Below are positions 14,844 to 15,749 of a stretch of DNA of 15,749 nt, piece by piece. Where the stretch lies: positions 1-15,749 of the forward strand of contig CAYMWF010000107.1 in NCBI GenBank assembly GCA_964394085.1, read 5' to 3'. The DNA is from CAYMWF01 sp964394085 [NCBI: uncultured Gemmatimonadota bacterium]. GTDB taxonomy: Bacteria > GCA-2686955 > CAYMWF01. The position numbers and the translations under genes are program-made. Position 1 is the stretch's first letter. Each line of letters begins with the position of its first letter. Below the pieces are notes generated by a model. It searched no databases. It worked only from the letters and a program-made list of their open reading frames with translations, and was not told where the DNA came from.

Positions 14844-15668
14844 TCATATCCGCTCCCTCCGTTGTGCCAGAACCGTAAGGACCGGCCCCCTGCCCAGCAT
14901 GCACTCGACGAACACCAGGGGCAGGAGGACTAACGAAACGACGGCGAGTACGCCGCGCATTATCAGATGTTTTCCCCGCCCTATACCTATGTTTGACAGA
15001 AATGCCGAACCCAGGCATGGAAATATCGAGCAGGCTGCGGAGATGGCACCCTGGGGTGTGAAGTTCGTGTCTAGCTTAACCACGTCGAAGCCTCCACGAT
15101 CCAGCAGCTGCTTCAGGCTGCGGGGGTTAAAGTGGAAACAGTGACCAGGCAGGTGGATCTGGAACCAGCGGGAACCGAATAGCCGGCTCTCCAGACTGTC
15201 GATGTTGGGCACGCGGATCAACAGGATGCCTCCCTCGGACAACATACCGTGGATGGTCTGCAGGACCTGTACAGGTTGCGGCATGTGCTCTACCGAGAAC
15301 AGCAGGATCGCCGCATCATACTGCTGACCGTCGTCCGCAGCCGATTCGAGATCAGCATGGACTGGTCCGCTGAAGCGTTCGCGACAGCGACGGCGGGCGT
15401 AAGCGGAGGGCTCGATCCCGGCCCCTTCGATCCCGCGGCTCTGAAGAAAAGCCAGATGGCTGCCCTCGCCGCATCCAACATCCAGGACACGCCGGACCCG
15501 GCGGGCGCGGGTCAAAAGGCGGAAGTCAGCCAGCAGCCATGGTTTGAGGGTTCGCCCACCGTGGTCCTCGATGGAAATGGAACCGGGCGGAGGTTGGCCG
15601 TCGAAGACGAGCCCGCAACCCTTGCAACAGACCAGTATGTGTTGCGTCGACGAGAAACGGCTGGACAC
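14844..15668 (-). CDS. Class I SAM-dependent methyltransferase with N-terminal zinc ribbon; 5' end disrupted by in-frame TGA
   Basis: From a GTG at 15668 the protein has 274 residues. VLDVGCGEG (61-69) is the SAM-binding motif I, GIEPS (84-88) the acidic ribose-binding loop, and FSVEHMPQP (124-132) the post-II segment of the Methyltransf_23/UbiG-like family. LPGHCFHFNPRSLKQLLDRGGF (173-194) is the common 'H-x-x-x-F-s-x-x-s-L' block. A hydrophobic helix (240-256) is near the C-terminus. CKGCG (15-19) is the second half of a zinc ribbon. The first half, CPLC, is encoded in the same frame just upstream (15692-15681), and an ATG at 15743 would start it. A TGA at 15696-15698 lies between them. Zinc-ribbon methyltransferases of this type occur in sugar or secondary-metabolite loci and often act on NDP-sugars; the substrate here is unknown. 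GC-rich third codon positions set it apart from the left half of the window. Confidence 0.8.
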   Translation of the reverse strand: MSSRFSSTQHILVCCKGCGLVFDGQPPPGSISIEDHGGRTLKPWLLADFRLLTRARRVRRVLDVGCGEGSHLAFLQSRGIEGAGIEPSAYARRRCRERFSGPVHADLESAADDGQQYDAAILLFSVEHMPQPVQVLQTIHGMLSEGGILLIRVPNIDSLESRLFGSRWFQIHLPGHCFHFNPRSLKQLLDRGGFDVVKLDTNFTPQGAISAACSIFPCLGSAFLSNIGIGRGKHLIMRGVLAVVSLVLLPLVFVECMLGRGPVLTVLAQRRERI

Positions 15669-15749
15669 CGCCCCCCCGTCGCACAGTGGGCAACTTCAGG
15701 ACTCCTGACCTGGTCGCCAGAAACTATAAATAAAGCTTGACATTACGCC

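Noticed and set aside
15681-15698. TGA in the methyltransferase as a selenocysteine codon
   Set aside because: No convincing bacterial SECIS hairpin is visible just downstream, and the position precedes the zinc ribbon, not an active site. A nonsense change or sequencing error is simpler. It is kept as a finding about the disruption only.
15249-15740. 163-codon plus-strand ORF over the methyltransferase 5' end
   Set aside because: Antisense to the motif-bearing methyltransferase (VLDVGCGEG). Its long open frame follows from GC-rich third codon positions on the other strand.

Overview
The window carries at least ten protein-coding genes plus the start of another, with no rRNA, tRNA, CRISPR array or insertion sequence that I can recognise. 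Gene content suggests an uncultured, probably anaerobic or microaerophilic Gram-negative-like bacterium: four radical SAM enzymes (three with a cobalamin-binding-type N-terminus), a membrane GT-C glycosyltransferase, a UbiA prenyltransferase and a DegT-type aminotransferase. TGA is used as a normal stop by several genes. I cannot assign a phylum from the sequence alone.

Layout. (1) 1-4272, minus strand: a probable operon read right to left. It runs UbiA-family prenyltransferase, membrane-anchored beta-propeller protein, DegT/DnrJ/EryC1/StrS aminotransferase, and a PqqD-like small protein cut off by the left edge. (2) 4273-4405: a divergent intergenic region with a good sigma70-type promoter lying almost on the plus-strand start codon. 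(3) 4406-11893, plus strand: a second membrane-anchored beta-propeller protein, clearly a paralogue of the one on the other side of UbiA. It is followed by four radical SAM enzymes: B12-type, SPASM-type, B12-type, B12-type. The last two are 3 nt apart. (4) 11955-15749, minus strand: a GT-C membrane glycosyltransferase with an unusual C-terminal extension of seven F-x-x-G-x-G-like repeats, then (upstream) a zinc-ribbon class I methyltransferase whose 5' end is interrupted by an in-frame TGA. A rho-independent terminator separates these two.

How it may fit together (inference). UbiA, four radical SAM enzymes, an aminotransferase, a methyltransferase, a glycosyltransferase and a PqqD-like carrier-binding protein look like a tailoring-rich biosynthetic or cell-envelope locus: a prenylated or otherwise lipidic product, or a modified peptide. 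The two paralogous propeller proteins flanking UbiA may be membrane-bound accessory or scaffold subunits. No substrate or precursor peptide is identifiable, so the pathway stays unassigned. The most unusual items are the divergent propeller pair around UbiA, the run of four radical SAM genes, the repeat-bearing tail on the glycosyltransferase, and the in-frame TGA in the methyltransferase.
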